This document shows positions 7,862 through 16,633 of a stretch of DNA of 64,000 nucleotides, piece after piece. The position numbers were made by a program, and so were the translations under genes. The notes beneath the pieces are model-generated. The model saw only the letters and a list, made by a program, of their open reading frames with translations, was not told where the DNA came from and did not search any database. The DNA comes from a bacterium (GTDB lineage Bacteria > Zhuqueibacterota > Zhuqueibacteria > Residuimicrobiales > Residuimicrobiaceae). The stretch is from contig JAKQNR010000022.1 in NCBI GenBank assembly GCA_029565685.1, positions 372,001 to 436,000 of the forward strand, given 5' to 3'. Position 1 is the first letter of the stretch; the number at the start of each line of letters is the position of its first letter.

Positions 7862-10531
7862 ATGCGCGCATTCTGCTTTGCAGCACAGTTGGTTTTTTTC
7901 TGTATTTGCGCTCTACCGGCTTGCATGCGGGCTGCGGATACGCCAGCCAACATGGTTTTAATTCCGGGTGGCTCGTTTTATATGGGTGCGGAAAATGGAT
8001 TGCCTGCAGAAAAACCGGTGCACAGGGTCCGCGTAGACAGCTTTTTTATGGATCGCTGTCTGGTGACCAATGAGGCATACGCGGCCTTTTGCAAAGCCGA
8101 AAATCATCCGCTGCCAGTGCCGCCGAATTTTGCCGGCATGGCGGATTACCTGCACGCCTTTCCCAACCATCCGGTGGTCGGCGTCACCTGGCGGGATGCT
8201 GAGGCCTATGCCGCATGGTGCGGCAAACGGTTACCAACCGAGGCGGAATGGGAGTATGCCTGCCGCGGCGGCCTGGTCGGCAAAGAGTATCCCTGGGGCG
8301 ATGGATTGCCAGGCCCAAGTCATGCCAATTTCGCGGCAAATGAATCGGATGTGGAATGGCGCGTGGTCCATGTCGCGGATGGCTATCGTTTTACTTCGCC
8401 GGTGGATCACTATACGCCCAACGGTTTTGGCTTGCATGATATGGCCGGCAACGTCTGGCAATGGTGTTCTGATTGGTATCAGGAAGACTATTACGCCCAC
8501 TCGCCGACGGTTAATCCGCGGGGACCTGATACCGGCGTCGAAAAGGTATTGCGCGGAGGCTGCTGGTACAGTCCTTTCATGGATTTGCGCTGCAGCCGTC
8601 GCCTTTATTCGCCGGGCTGGCCTGGGATGAGCAATATCGGTTTTCGCTGCGTTCAGGATCTGAACTCCGCCGCTGCGCCTTCAGGGAAACCGGGCCGGAC
8701 TTCGGCGATGGTTCCTATTCTCAATAAACAGTCGCCTAAACCAGCACGAGCCCTCAAAATTCCAAAAGGCTTTGAACTCACGTTCGGCAATGATGCGGAT
8801 GAAAACCAGGCCATACTTTTTCGATCGCTCGGTGTCACCTCGGTGGAAAGCTATGTGACATGGGAGAGCGTGGAGCGGAACGGCAAAGGAGATTGGGATT
8901 TCAGCCTGTGGGATCGCCAGGTGGAGATATTAAAAAAGCATGGTTTGAAATGGGTGCCGTTTCTCATTGCCGGGTGCGCTTATGCCACGCCGGCTTGGTT
9001 CCGAGCTTCTGATCAGCATTATCCATCGGTTTGCCTGGAGCATCACATGGCTTCCACCATTCAATCCATCTGGAATCCCGCGCTCAAGCCCCAGATCGAG
9101 AGGTTCATTGCTGAGTTCAGCAAACGTTACCGCGATTCCGGTGTGATCGAATCAGTGCTTTTGGGGGTGAGCGGTGATTTCGGTGAAGCGCTCTACCCGG
9201 TCTGGGGCGGGGGATGGACCTTTATCATACCGGGCGTCTATCATGTGCATCTCGGCTTTTGGTGTGGAGAAGCGTATGCCCGTGAGGCCTTTCGGCGGTA
9301 TGCTCTGCAACGGTACAAAGACCTGCCTGGGATCAACGCCGCCTGGGGCACTGCCTGGAATCGAGCCGGCGAGATCGATTACCCGCCGCTGTCCATGCCG
9401 GAGAAGAGCCGGTATATACTGCCCGACGAGTCCAATGGGTCCGGCGTCCCTTTTCATGCCAATGCGCTGGAGCGCCGGCGTTGGCTGGATTTTTTGTATT
9501 GGTATCGCCAGGCCATGACCGACTGGTCTGATTGGTGGCTGGGTTTGGCCCGGACTTATTTCCCAGATCACCCGATATATCTCTGCACCGGCGGCAACGC
9601 CCACCCAGCGCACGGTTCTGATTTCAGCGATCAGTGTCGGGCGGCGGCCCGTCATCGTGCAGGCGTGCGCATTACCAATGAAGCCTCAGACTATGGTGAA
9701 AATTTCTATCTCACCCGTTGGGTGGCTTCCGCAGGACGTTTCTACGATGCGTTTTTTGGATTCGAACCGGCTGGCAGCGTTTCGGAAGAGGGGATCGTTG
9801 CGCGCATTTACAATGCCACAGCATCCGGCGCTCGTCAACTCCATTGGTATGCAGGCAACCTCACCGCTTCCCAGCAGCGGATCGACCGGTTTGAAAAAAA
9901 TGCCAGAATGATATTTCCGGCCACGCCGGTGGCGCCGTTCGCCTTGTTTTATCCCAGTGCGGATCTCAGCTTAAATTGGACCTGGATCGATCGAAAGATC
10001 AACCATTTTCGCGAAAGATCCGCGTGGCTGCGCGATGTCGCAGATCATGATTATGTGGATGAAAGAATGATCTGCGATGGCGCGCTGGATCGCTATCGTT
10101 ACTTGCTTGTTTCCGACAGCGGCTATGTAGAAGCTGCCACGCTGCAGGCGATGGACAGCTGGCTGCGCAGGGGCGGCGTCCTGTTGTTGTTGCGCTCCCA
10201 TCGGCTGCGGGCGGTGTCAGGCGATTCTGACTTTTATCGATCGTGGTTTCCTGATTCAGCGTCTGTGCACGTGATCGGACAGGGCCGGACCATCAATCTG
10301 AATGGTTCTTGGGATCATCGCGCCGATCTGTTTCGCCGATTGGTGAAATTTTTCAACAATGAAAACATGCCGTTGCCGGATGGCGTTGAGGACGGCGTGT
10401 TTGTCGCCCGCTTGACTGACGGCTGGTATGTCTACAACAGCACGGATCAGACTATCGATAAACCGTTTTTCTTCAGTCGGCGCTGGGTGAGCAAAAAACT
10501 TGATCCGCACACCATCAGCCTGTATCGTTAG
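7862..10531 (+). CDS. SUMF1/FGE-like domain fused to a GH14/GH42-like glycoside hydrolase
   Basis: This secreted ~889-residue fusion has a signal peptide (MRAFCFAAQLVFFCICALPAC). I chose the ATG at 7862 because GGAGAG precedes it; an in-frame ATG at 7829 is possible. Residues ~31-265 are a formylglycine-generating-enzyme-like (SUMF1) domain: MVLIPGGSFYMG, RLPTEAEWEYACRGG, NGFGLHDMAGNVWQW, IGFRC. The two active-site cysteines of true FGE appear missing: after RGG the sequence is CWYSPFMDLRC, with Ser and Asp/Leu where they should be. Residues ~299-640 look like a TIM-barrel glycosidase (VESYVTWESVERNGKGDWDF; SGDFGEALYPV with Glu442 a candidate acid). Residues ~690-800 resemble the GH42 trimerisation/amidotransferase-like domain (GGVLLLLRS). 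The substrate is unknown. It opens the long catabolic run. Confidence 0.75.
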   Translation: MRAFCFAAQLVFFCICALPACMRAADTPANMVLIPGGSFYMGAENGLPAEKPVHRVRVDSFFMDRCLVTNEAYAAFCKAENHPLPVPPNFAGMADYLHAFPNHPVVGVTWRDAEAYAAWCGKRLPTEAEWEYACRGGLVGKEYPWGDGLPGPSHANFAANESDVEWRVVHVADGYRFTSPVDHYTPNGFGLHDMAGNVWQWCSDWYQEDYYAHSPTVNPRGPDTGVEKVLRGGCWYSPFMDLRCSRRLYSPGWPGMSNIGFRCVQDLNSAAAPSGKPGRTSAMVPILNKQSPKPARALKIPKGFELTFGNDADENQAILFRSLGVTSVESYVTWESVERNGKGDWDFSLWDRQVEILKKHGLKWVPFLIAGCAYATPAWFRASDQHYPSVCLEHHMASTIQSIWNPALKPQIERFIAEFSKRYRDSGVIESVLLGVSGDFGEALYPVWGGGWTFIIPGVYHVHLGFWCGEAYAREAFRRYALQRYKDLPGINAAWGTAWNRAGEIDYPPLSMPEKSRYILPDESNGSGVPFHANALERRRWLDFLYWYRQAMTDWSDWWLGLARTYFPDHPIYLCTGGNAHPAHGSDFSDQCRAAARHRAGVRITNEASDYGENFYLTRWVASAGRFYDAFFGFEPAGSVSEEGIVARIYNATASGARQLHWYAGNLTASQQRIDRFEKNARMIFPATPVAPFALFYPSADLSLNWTWIDRKINHFRERSAWLRDVADHDYVDERMICDGALDRYRYLLVSDSGYVEAATLQAMDSWLRRGGVLLLLRSHRLRAVSGDSDFYRSWFPDSASVHVIGQGRTINLNGSWDHRADLFRRLVKFFNNENMPLPDGVEDGVFVARLTDGWYVYNSTDQTIDKPFFFSRRWVSKKLDPHTISLYR

Positions 10532-10560
10532 CCGTCCATGCCATTGAGCAGGAGTTTTCG

Positions 10561-12090
10561 ATGCTTTGCGTTTTGCCGAAATGGATTTTCCGGATAACCG
10601 GGATGATTGTTTTAGCCGGGGCAACCTATGGCCCTGGTGCAGATTACATTCTTGACCATGAGGTCGTGCTGGACGAGCAAGGACGTCTGCAGCCATGGAC
10701 CAGCTATGACCAGGTGATTCAATGGAGCGTCAATTTTATCCTTCACTGTCCGACCCAAAAGACAACATTCGGCCAGGATCCCTGGTATCTGGTTACCGCC
10801 AAATTTAATGAAGACGGCCGGTTCCTTAAAAAGCAGAATAATCAGGGCAACAATGTCTATTGGGCCATGGAGACGGCCAAACGATACTATGCCTACACCG
10901 GCGATCCTTCGCTTTTTGTTGTGGTGCGGCGGCTCATGGACCGCGTTCTGCTTTACCGGACTCCTGCACACTGGGCTTGGCCCCGCGTGCCGAGGACTCA
11001 GGATGATTCCCCGGATGGCGAATACACCGACGATTGGTCTGAGCCGGACAAAATGTGCCTGGTCGCCATCGCCTGCCTTGATTTTTTTAAATTCAGCGGT
11101 GAAAAAAAATATCTCCGGGCAGCCCAGGAGATCGCTGAGGTGGTCGCTCGCCATGTCCAACCCGGCGACGCCGACCAGTCTCCTCTGCCTTTCCGAGTTC
11201 ATCTGGAGAGCGGCCGTGTGCTTGACGACTACAATGCCGGCGTCATATCAGCGGTTAAGCTCTTCGCTGAGATCAGGCCTTTTGTCCCGCAGCAGCAGGC
11301 TGATAACTATCTATCGCTTCGGGATCATATGATGCGATGGATCCTGCAATTTCCCATAACCAACCATTATTGGTCGGGTTATTACGAGGATGTGGTGTCT
11401 CAGGAACAGAACCTGAATCAACATACGCCGATGGAGACCGCCCGCTATCTGCTGCAACACCCTGAACTCGATCCGGATTTCGCTGAACACGTGCCGGCCC
11501 TGTGTGCCTGGGTGGAAAACCGTTTCGGCAAAACCAAGCATTACGGCGCTACCAGTATCCGCGAGCAGGACTCCTGTTTCATGGAGATGAGCAGTCATAC
11601 CGCCCGCTACGCCTCTGTGGTCGCTCGTTGGTACGGGTACAGTGGAGCGCAACGGGATTTTGAAGAGGCGAGGGCGGCTTTTGCTTTGTCGACCTATTCG
11701 GCCTACAACCGCTATTCCCGGGATGGTCGTGCGATCAACTATGTCGGCATCGGCTATGCGGATCCCTGGTTCTCTGATTCCTATTTTGATTATTTGCCGC
11801 ATCTGTTCGACGGATTGGCTGAGATCCCATCTATCCAGACGCACCAGCGAGACCGGCTGTTAAGCTCAAGTGCGGTTGTTCGCAAAATCAGCTATCAGAA
11901 GGAAAAAATCCGCTACGAGACCTATGAGCCGGATGGGGAGGAGGTGTTGCATGTAACCTTTGCGCCGCGTGTTTTTGCCGATGGGCGGCCGTTAGACCCT
12001 TCCAGCTGGCGATATGGCGATTATCGCGGCGCCAGTCATATTCTGCGCATCAAACGCGACGGCGTGCGGCACATTCAAATAGTCAGGTAA
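10561..12090 (+). CDS. Secreted alpha/alpha-toroid-like protein of unknown function
   Basis: This 509-residue protein has an N-terminal hydrophobic signal (WIFRITGMIVLAGATYGPGA) and a clear AGGAG site 6 bases before the ATG. The body is rich in paired helices (VYWAMETAKRYYAYTGDPSL, KMCLVAIACLDFFKFSGEKKY, TPMETARYLL, EMSSHTARYASVVARWYGY), suggesting an (alpha/alpha)6 barrel of the kind found in several glycoside hydrolases, lyases and epimerases. Conserved acidic and His residues occur in DDWSEPDK and REQDSCFMEMSSH. The C-terminal ~100 residues look beta-rich. I cannot assign a family. It lies 30 bases after the FGE-like/glycosidase fusion and 43 bases before a GlpT-type transporter, so a role in glycan processing is inferred. 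Confidence 0.65.
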   Translation: MLCVLPKWIFRITGMIVLAGATYGPGADYILDHEVVLDEQGRLQPWTSYDQVIQWSVNFILHCPTQKTTFGQDPWYLVTAKFNEDGRFLKKQNNQGNNVYWAMETAKRYYAYTGDPSLFVVVRRLMDRVLLYRTPAHWAWPRVPRTQDDSPDGEYTDDWSEPDKMCLVAIACLDFFKFSGEKKYLRAAQEIAEVVARHVQPGDADQSPLPFRVHLESGRVLDDYNAGVISAVKLFAEIRPFVPQQQADNYLSLRDHMMRWILQFPITNHYWSGYYEDVVSQEQNLNQHTPMETARYLLQHPELDPDFAEHVPALCAWVENRFGKTKHYGATSIREQDSCFMEMSSHTARYASVVARWYGYSGAQRDFEEARAAFALSTYSAYNRYSRDGRAINYVGIGYADPWFSDSYFDYLPHLFDGLAEIPSIQTHQRDRLLSSSAVVRKISYQKEKIRYETYEPDGEEVLHVTFAPRVFADGRPLDPSSWRYGDYRGASHILRIKRDGVRHIQIVR

Positions 12091-12132
12091 CCCTACACCG
12101 GCTGCGACAGGAACCATCGAACACTCTACGGA

Positions 12133-13476
12133 ATGGACTTTGCAATGTCTTTTGCACAATGGCTTCAAAAAGCGCCGATACAGCCGAGATTGCCAGAGGA
12201 TCAGATCGACCGCGTCTATCGGGCCAAGCGGCTGCAGGTCTTCTACTCGGTTTATATCGGTTACGCTGCGTTTTATATAGTTCGAAAGAACATCTCGGCT
12301 GCGCTTCCTGCCCTGATGAGGCAGCTGAACACCTCCAAATCAGAGATGGGGCTGATCCTTTCTCTATTCAACGCTATGTACGCTGTGGCCAAATTGATCA
12401 ACGGACCCTGGTGCGACCGTTCCAATCCGCGCACCTTTATGGCGGTTGGCTTGCTCGGCGCTGCGGTGATGAACATTTTATTCGGTTTCAGTTCTTCCTT
12501 TCTTTTCTTTGCTGTTTTTTGGCTGTTCAACGGCTATTTTCAATCCATGGGCAGCCCAGTCGGTCCCAAAACCATGGCCAACTGGTTTTCCAGCCGCGAG
12601 CGCGGCCGCTATTACAGCCTGTGGAACACCTGCCATAATTTCGGTTCTTTCTTCATTCTGTTGATCGGCGGGTTCATTGTCGATCGCTGGGGATGGCGCA
12701 CCGGATTTGTGTTGCCGGGCGCAATCGCCGCCGGCGTCGCTGGGCTGGTGCTTTGGAAAATGCTCGATCGACCGGAATCGGTCGGCCTGCCTTCGATCCA
12801 GGAGTACCATGGTGAAGCGCCGGCGCCGTCGACTCTGGACAGCGAAGAGAGCGGCGCTCAGCTTTTCAAAAAGTATGTGCTGACCAATCCGCGCATCTGG
12901 ATCCTCAGCGTTTTGTGCATGCTGGTCTATATCGTGCGCTATGGAGTGGGAGATTGGGCGGTCACCTATCTCAACGAGGTCAAAGGCTCCTCGGTCGGCT
13001 GGGCGAGTCTCAAGTCCAGTTTTCTCGAGCTTATGGGCATTCCGGGAACTCTGCTGGCCGGATTTTTATCGGACAAGCTGTATCGCGGGAAAAGTCTGCG
13101 CGTCTGTCTCGTTTATCTGCTTTTGATGTGTCTCAGCCTGTTCGCCATTTATCTCATTCCGCCCGGTTACGGCGCGCTGGACATCGTGTGTTTCGGCGCC
13201 GCAGGCTTTTTTATCTATGGCGTACAGATGATCAGCACTGGACTGGCGCCGCTGGAGATGGTGCCGCGCAAGGCTGTGGCGTCTGCGGTGGGCCTTACCG
13301 GCGCCATGAGCTATCTGGGCGCTGTGCTCACCTCTGTGTTGACTGGTTTTCTCACCGATTCTTATGGATGGAGGGGCGCGTTCATTTTTTGGCTGGCCTG
13401 CGGCCTCACCGCTATGATCATCACCGTATTTCTGCTTGCCCTGAGCCGCAAGCCCCCATCATTGCAAACCCAATAA
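12133..13476 (+). CDS. GlpT/UhpT-type organophosphate:phosphate antiporter (MFS), copy 1
   Basis: This 447-residue major-facilitator protein has ~12 hydrophobic segments and a hydrophilic central loop (residues ~212-248). Three residues matching the phosphate-binding triad of E. coli GlpT (Arg45, His165, Arg269) are visible: Arg51 in AAFYIVRKNIS, His168 in LWNTCHNFGS and Arg269 in MLVYIVRYGVGDW. The family loop motif WFSSRERGRYYSLWN is intact. Family members exchange external glycerol-3-phosphate or hexose phosphates for internal phosphate across the inner membrane. A secreted glycerophosphodiesterase follows 64 bases downstream, as in E. coli glpT-glpQ, so glycerol-3-phosphate or a similar ester is the likely substrate. 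A second ATG at 12145 is an alternative start. Confidence 0.9.
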   Translation: MDFAMSFAQWLQKAPIQPRLPEDQIDRVYRAKRLQVFYSVYIGYAAFYIVRKNISAALPALMRQLNTSKSEMGLILSLFNAMYAVAKLINGPWCDRSNPRTFMAVGLLGAAVMNILFGFSSSFLFFAVFWLFNGYFQSMGSPVGPKTMANWFSSRERGRYYSLWNTCHNFGSFFILLIGGFIVDRWGWRTGFVLPGAIAAGVAGLVLWKMLDRPESVGLPSIQEYHGEAPAPSTLDSEESGAQLFKKYVLTNPRIWILSVLCMLVYIVRYGVGDWAVTYLNEVKGSSVGWASLKSSFLELMGIPGTLLAGFLSDKLYRGKSLRVCLVYLLLMCLSLFAIYLIPPGYGALDIVCFGAAGFFIYGVQMISTGLAPLEMVPRKAVASAVGLTGAMSYLGAVLTSVLTGFLTDSYGWRGAFIFWLACGLTAMIITVFLLALSRKPPSLQTQ

Positions 13477-13540
13477 GTGCCTAGACTCTATGGGACATCA
13501 AGCTGTTTACCGAATGATAAATTTTATGACAGGAGTGGTT

Positions 13541-14401
13541 ATGAAAAAAAGGTTGTCTGCCGTCATCGTCTTGGCTCTTCTTTCCTCTTTGGCTGGCACG
13601 GGGTGTGCCGTCGACAGAACCCCGAACAAAAAGAATTTCATTCTAGTAGCCCATCGTGGGGGGGTGGTGGACGAAGAGAGGTCGGAGAACAGTCTTAAAG
13701 CGTTGGACGAAGCGGTCCGCCGCGGTTACACGCATGTCGAGGTGGATGCCCGCTGCACTCGGGACGGTCACGTGGTATGCTTTCATCTCAACAACATGAA
13801 AAGCGAGACCGGCCTGGACGTCAACATTGAGGACCTCACCCTGGAAGAAATCCAGAAAATCGTGTTGCCTAAAAGCAGAGAGCCTATCCCCACCTTTGAT
13901 GAATTTTGCCGCCGCTGCCAGGGACGCATTCAGGTGATGGTGGATGTCAAAGGCGTCGACGACCAGTGGCTGGAGCCGTTCACCAAAGAGATCGAAGCGT
14001 CATTGATCAAGTATCAGTTGTTGGATAACGCCCTGTTCCTCATCAATCGTTTTCCCATCCGCAATCAGGAAAAAGTGGCGGCGTGGTTCCTCGGCCGCGC
14101 CAAAATCTCATGGCGCGTTAATCTGCAGCGAGGGCTGTTGCTCAAACCGCACATGCCCGATGTGAGCAAATATTATTACATTTTTAATTCTCCCATCGAT
14201 TTTACACAGGAGGACATTCGCGGTTTTCACAAGATGGGCCTCAAGGTGATCGCCAGCGTGAACGTGGACCATTATAAAAAGGCAGGCGACCCTATGGCGA
14301 TCGGCTCCGCGGACATTGAGAAGATGCTGGAGTGGGGGGTCGACGGATTACAGATCGATTCCTGCTACGACCCGCCTGTCTTCGCGTGGTTGCAACAATA
14401 A
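13541..14401 (+). CDS. Glycerophosphodiester phosphodiesterase (GDPD) lipoprotein, copy 1
   Basis: The 286-residue product has a lipoprotein signal (AVIVLALLSSLAGTGC, lipidated at Cys22). The ATG at 13541 follows an AGGAG. GDPD motifs are present: His38-Arg39 in VAHRGG, Glu49 in the ENS motif, Glu67/Asp69 in HVEVDAR and His82 in VCFHLNN. These correspond to the catalytic His pair and the acidic metal ligands of the family. The usual HD pair reads HL here, a mild deviation. GDPDs hydrolyse glycerophosphodiesters to glycerol-3-phosphate plus an alcohol; related enzymes cut other phosphodiesters. The segment is short between the N-terminal motifs and the C-terminal DGLQIDSC. With the GlpT-type gene before it, it forms a cut-and-import pair. 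The leaflet it faces is not known. Confidence 0.85.
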   Translation: MKKRLSAVIVLALLSSLAGTGCAVDRTPNKKNFILVAHRGGVVDEERSENSLKALDEAVRRGYTHVEVDARCTRDGHVVCFHLNNMKSETGLDVNIEDLTLEEIQKIVLPKSREPIPTFDEFCRRCQGRIQVMVDVKGVDDQWLEPFTKEIEASLIKYQLLDNALFLINRFPIRNQEKVAAWFLGRAKISWRVNLQRGLLLKPHMPDVSKYYYIFNSPIDFTQEDIRGFHKMGLKVIASVNVDHYKKAGDPMAIGSADIEKMLEWGVDGLQIDSCYDPPVFAWLQQ

Positions 14402-14446
14402 ATGTCCTGTCCGTTGCGTTCGGCGTCTTAGGCTGAGGAAAACAAC

Positions 14447-16633
14447 ATGTTCGGATTGACCTATCTCGATGTGATCATGATCCTGATCTATTTCGCCGCC
14501 GTTATTTTGATCGGCGTTTCTTCCATGCGTCGGATTAAGAACAAAGAGGATTATTTTCTCGGCGGCCGTCGCTTTGGTAAACTGATTCAGACCTTCGCCG
14601 CTTTCGGCCAGGCCACCTCCACTGAGAATGTAGTGGGAGTCACTACCACCACGTTCCATAACGGCGCCAGCGGCATCTGGAGCGCCATGGTCATGCTGTT
14701 CTCCACCCCCATGTACTGGATCACTTCGCCCTGGTTTCGCCGCTTGCGATTGTTGACCATGGGGGACTTTTTCGAGGAGCGGTACCGTTCGCGCCGCATG
14801 GCGGCGGTGTATGCCATCATCGGCTGCATCTGCATGATGGCCAATATCGCCATCGGTCTCAGCGCCATGACCAAGACCATCGTCGCCACGTTGCCGAAAA
14901 CAGCCGCACAGTTTTCTCCGCAGGAGCAAAGCGAGTACGATCGAGCGATGATCCTCGAGCGTCTGGAAAAGTCCGATTACGCTTCTCTGTCCGAGACGGA
15001 GCGGGCCCAGCTGGCCGAGCTGCGCCTCGAACGGCCGCAAAAGTTCTTTTCCCATTTGAGCGAGTCCGTGATCATCTGGGTGGTCTGTCTGATCGTGGTG
15101 CTGTATGCGGTGTCCGGCGGACTGCAGGCCGCCTTTCTCACCGACCTTTTGCAAGGGATTTTGATCATCGGCCTTTCCTTCCTGTTGCTGCCCTTCGCCT
15201 ATGTCAAGATCAATCAGATTTACGGCAGTTCAGGATTTCATGGCGCTCTGCAAACCATCCACCGGCATTTACCGGAATCGTTTTTTGACATCTTTGGCTC
15301 TCCGGCCAGCATCGATTTCACCTGGTACTATATCGCCGCGCTCGCGCTCATGTCCACCATCAACGTCGTGGTCGCTCCCAATATGCTGGTGGCCACCGGA
15401 TCGGCCAAAGATGAATACACGGCGCGGGTCGGTTTTACCAGCGGAAATTTTATGAAGCGCCTTTGCACGATTTTCTGGGGCATGTTCGGCCTCGCAGCGG
15501 TGCTGCTCTATCGCGACGCGCTGTCCAATTCGGATCTGCTCTGGGGATTCGCCACCGTGGACCTTCTCGGCCCGGTAAACCTGGGATTGGTCGGGTTGAT
15601 GATCGCCTCGCTCATGGCCGCTCTGATGTCCACCGCCACCTGTTTAATGGTCACCGCCTCCAGCTTGATCCTGCACAACCTCTATCGACCTTTTTTTCGT
15701 GGTTATAAACCGTCCCATGACATCCTCGTCGGCCGGATTACCGGCGTCATCGTCATCGCCGGCGGCGCACTGATCGCCACTCAGTTTGACAATATTCTGC
15801 AGATGCTCAAATTCACCTGGGAGTTCAACGTAGTCCTGGCCGCCAGCTTTTGGTTGGGCATGAAGTGGCGCAAAGCCAACCGACCGGCTGCCTGGAGTTC
15901 CATCCTCTCTACCATGCTGCTCTTTAGTTTGATGCCGATCTTCACCCCGGTCCTGTTCCCTGGGTTGCGCAGCCATCCTCATCTGCTCAAAATGACCAAT
16001 CCCGCACCGCTGGTGCGGACTTTTACCGCCCATGAAATGGATGTGGCCGCCAGGCAAAAGGAGATCGCTGAGTGGGAACAGCTGGGTCCCCTGCAACAGC
16101 GACAACGCCCCAGACCGCAGCCGCTGCAGCTCGGCGAGTCCTTTAGCAAAACCGATATTTTGCCCCAGCGTTCCATTTTTTGGACACAGGGAGTCAAAAA
16201 GGCGGTGGACGGAACCGTTCACGGCGCGGGTATGCTCAACCTGGAGCTCCTCCTAGTGGATACCTACCTGACCGATTTGTCTCTCAAGCCTTATGCTTGG
16301 AATGAGACGCTGCGCGTGCTCATTCGCACTGTTTTTCCTTTTTTGATTTTGATGCTGGTCGCACGCTTCACCCGGCAGGAATCCCAGGAGACGCTGGATC
16401 GGTTTTACGTCAAAATGAAAACCCAGGTGCAGGTGGATCCGAAAAAGGACGCCGAGGAATTGGCGCGGTCCTACGAAAATCCAAAGCGATTCGAATCGAT
16501 GAAACTGCTTCGTGGTTCGGATTGGGAGTTCTATCGCTGGAAACAGGTCGACAGCGTCGGCTTTCTCGCGTCCGTCGGCCTGGTGTTTGTCTTGATCGGG
16601 ATTATGTTTTTTCTGGTTTCTATTGGAGGATAG
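14447..16633 (+). CDS. Sodium:solute symporter (SSS) family transporter, extended form
   Basis: This 728-residue inner-membrane transporter carries typical SSS features: FGLTYLDVIMILIYF as first helix, then NKEDYFLGGRR, the AAFGQATSTENVVG stretch and MGDFFEERYRSRRM. It is longer than the usual 500-550 residues. There is a charged insert near residues 165-205 (LERLEKSDYASLSETERAQL) and a long hydrophilic region at ~520-600 before further hydrophobic segments near the C-terminus. SSS proteins import sugars, inositol, nucleosides or organic acids with sodium. The Gfo/Idh-type dehydrogenase gene starts on the base after its stop, so its substrate is probably the dehydrogenase's substrate. A GAGG lies 8 bases upstream of the ATG. 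Confidence 0.88.
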   Translation: MFGLTYLDVIMILIYFAAVILIGVSSMRRIKNKEDYFLGGRRFGKLIQTFAAFGQATSTENVVGVTTTTFHNGASGIWSAMVMLFSTPMYWITSPWFRRLRLLTMGDFFEERYRSRRMAAVYAIIGCICMMANIAIGLSAMTKTIVATLPKTAAQFSPQEQSEYDRAMILERLEKSDYASLSETERAQLAELRLERPQKFFSHLSESVIIWVVCLIVVLYAVSGGLQAAFLTDLLQGILIIGLSFLLLPFAYVKINQIYGSSGFHGALQTIHRHLPESFFDIFGSPASIDFTWYYIAALALMSTINVVVAPNMLVATGSAKDEYTARVGFTSGNFMKRLCTIFWGMFGLAAVLLYRDALSNSDLLWGFATVDLLGPVNLGLVGLMIASLMAALMSTATCLMVTASSLILHNLYRPFFRGYKPSHDILVGRITGVIVIAGGALIATQFDNILQMLKFTWEFNVVLAASFWLGMKWRKANRPAAWSSILSTMLLFSLMPIFTPVLFPGLRSHPHLLKMTNPAPLVRTFTAHEMDVAARQKEIAEWEQLGPLQQRQRPRPQPLQLGESFSKTDILPQRSIFWTQGVKKAVDGTVHGAGMLNLELLLVDTYLTDLSLKPYAWNETLRVLIRTVFPFLILMLVARFTRQESQETLDRFYVKMKTQVQVDPKKDAEELARSYENPKRFESMKLLRGSDWEFYRWKQVDSVGFLASVGLVFVLIGIMFFLVSIGG

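Noticed and set aside
7892..8660. True sulfatase-activating FGE
   Set aside because: The active-site cysteine pair is not seen and no sulfatase gene lies in the window.
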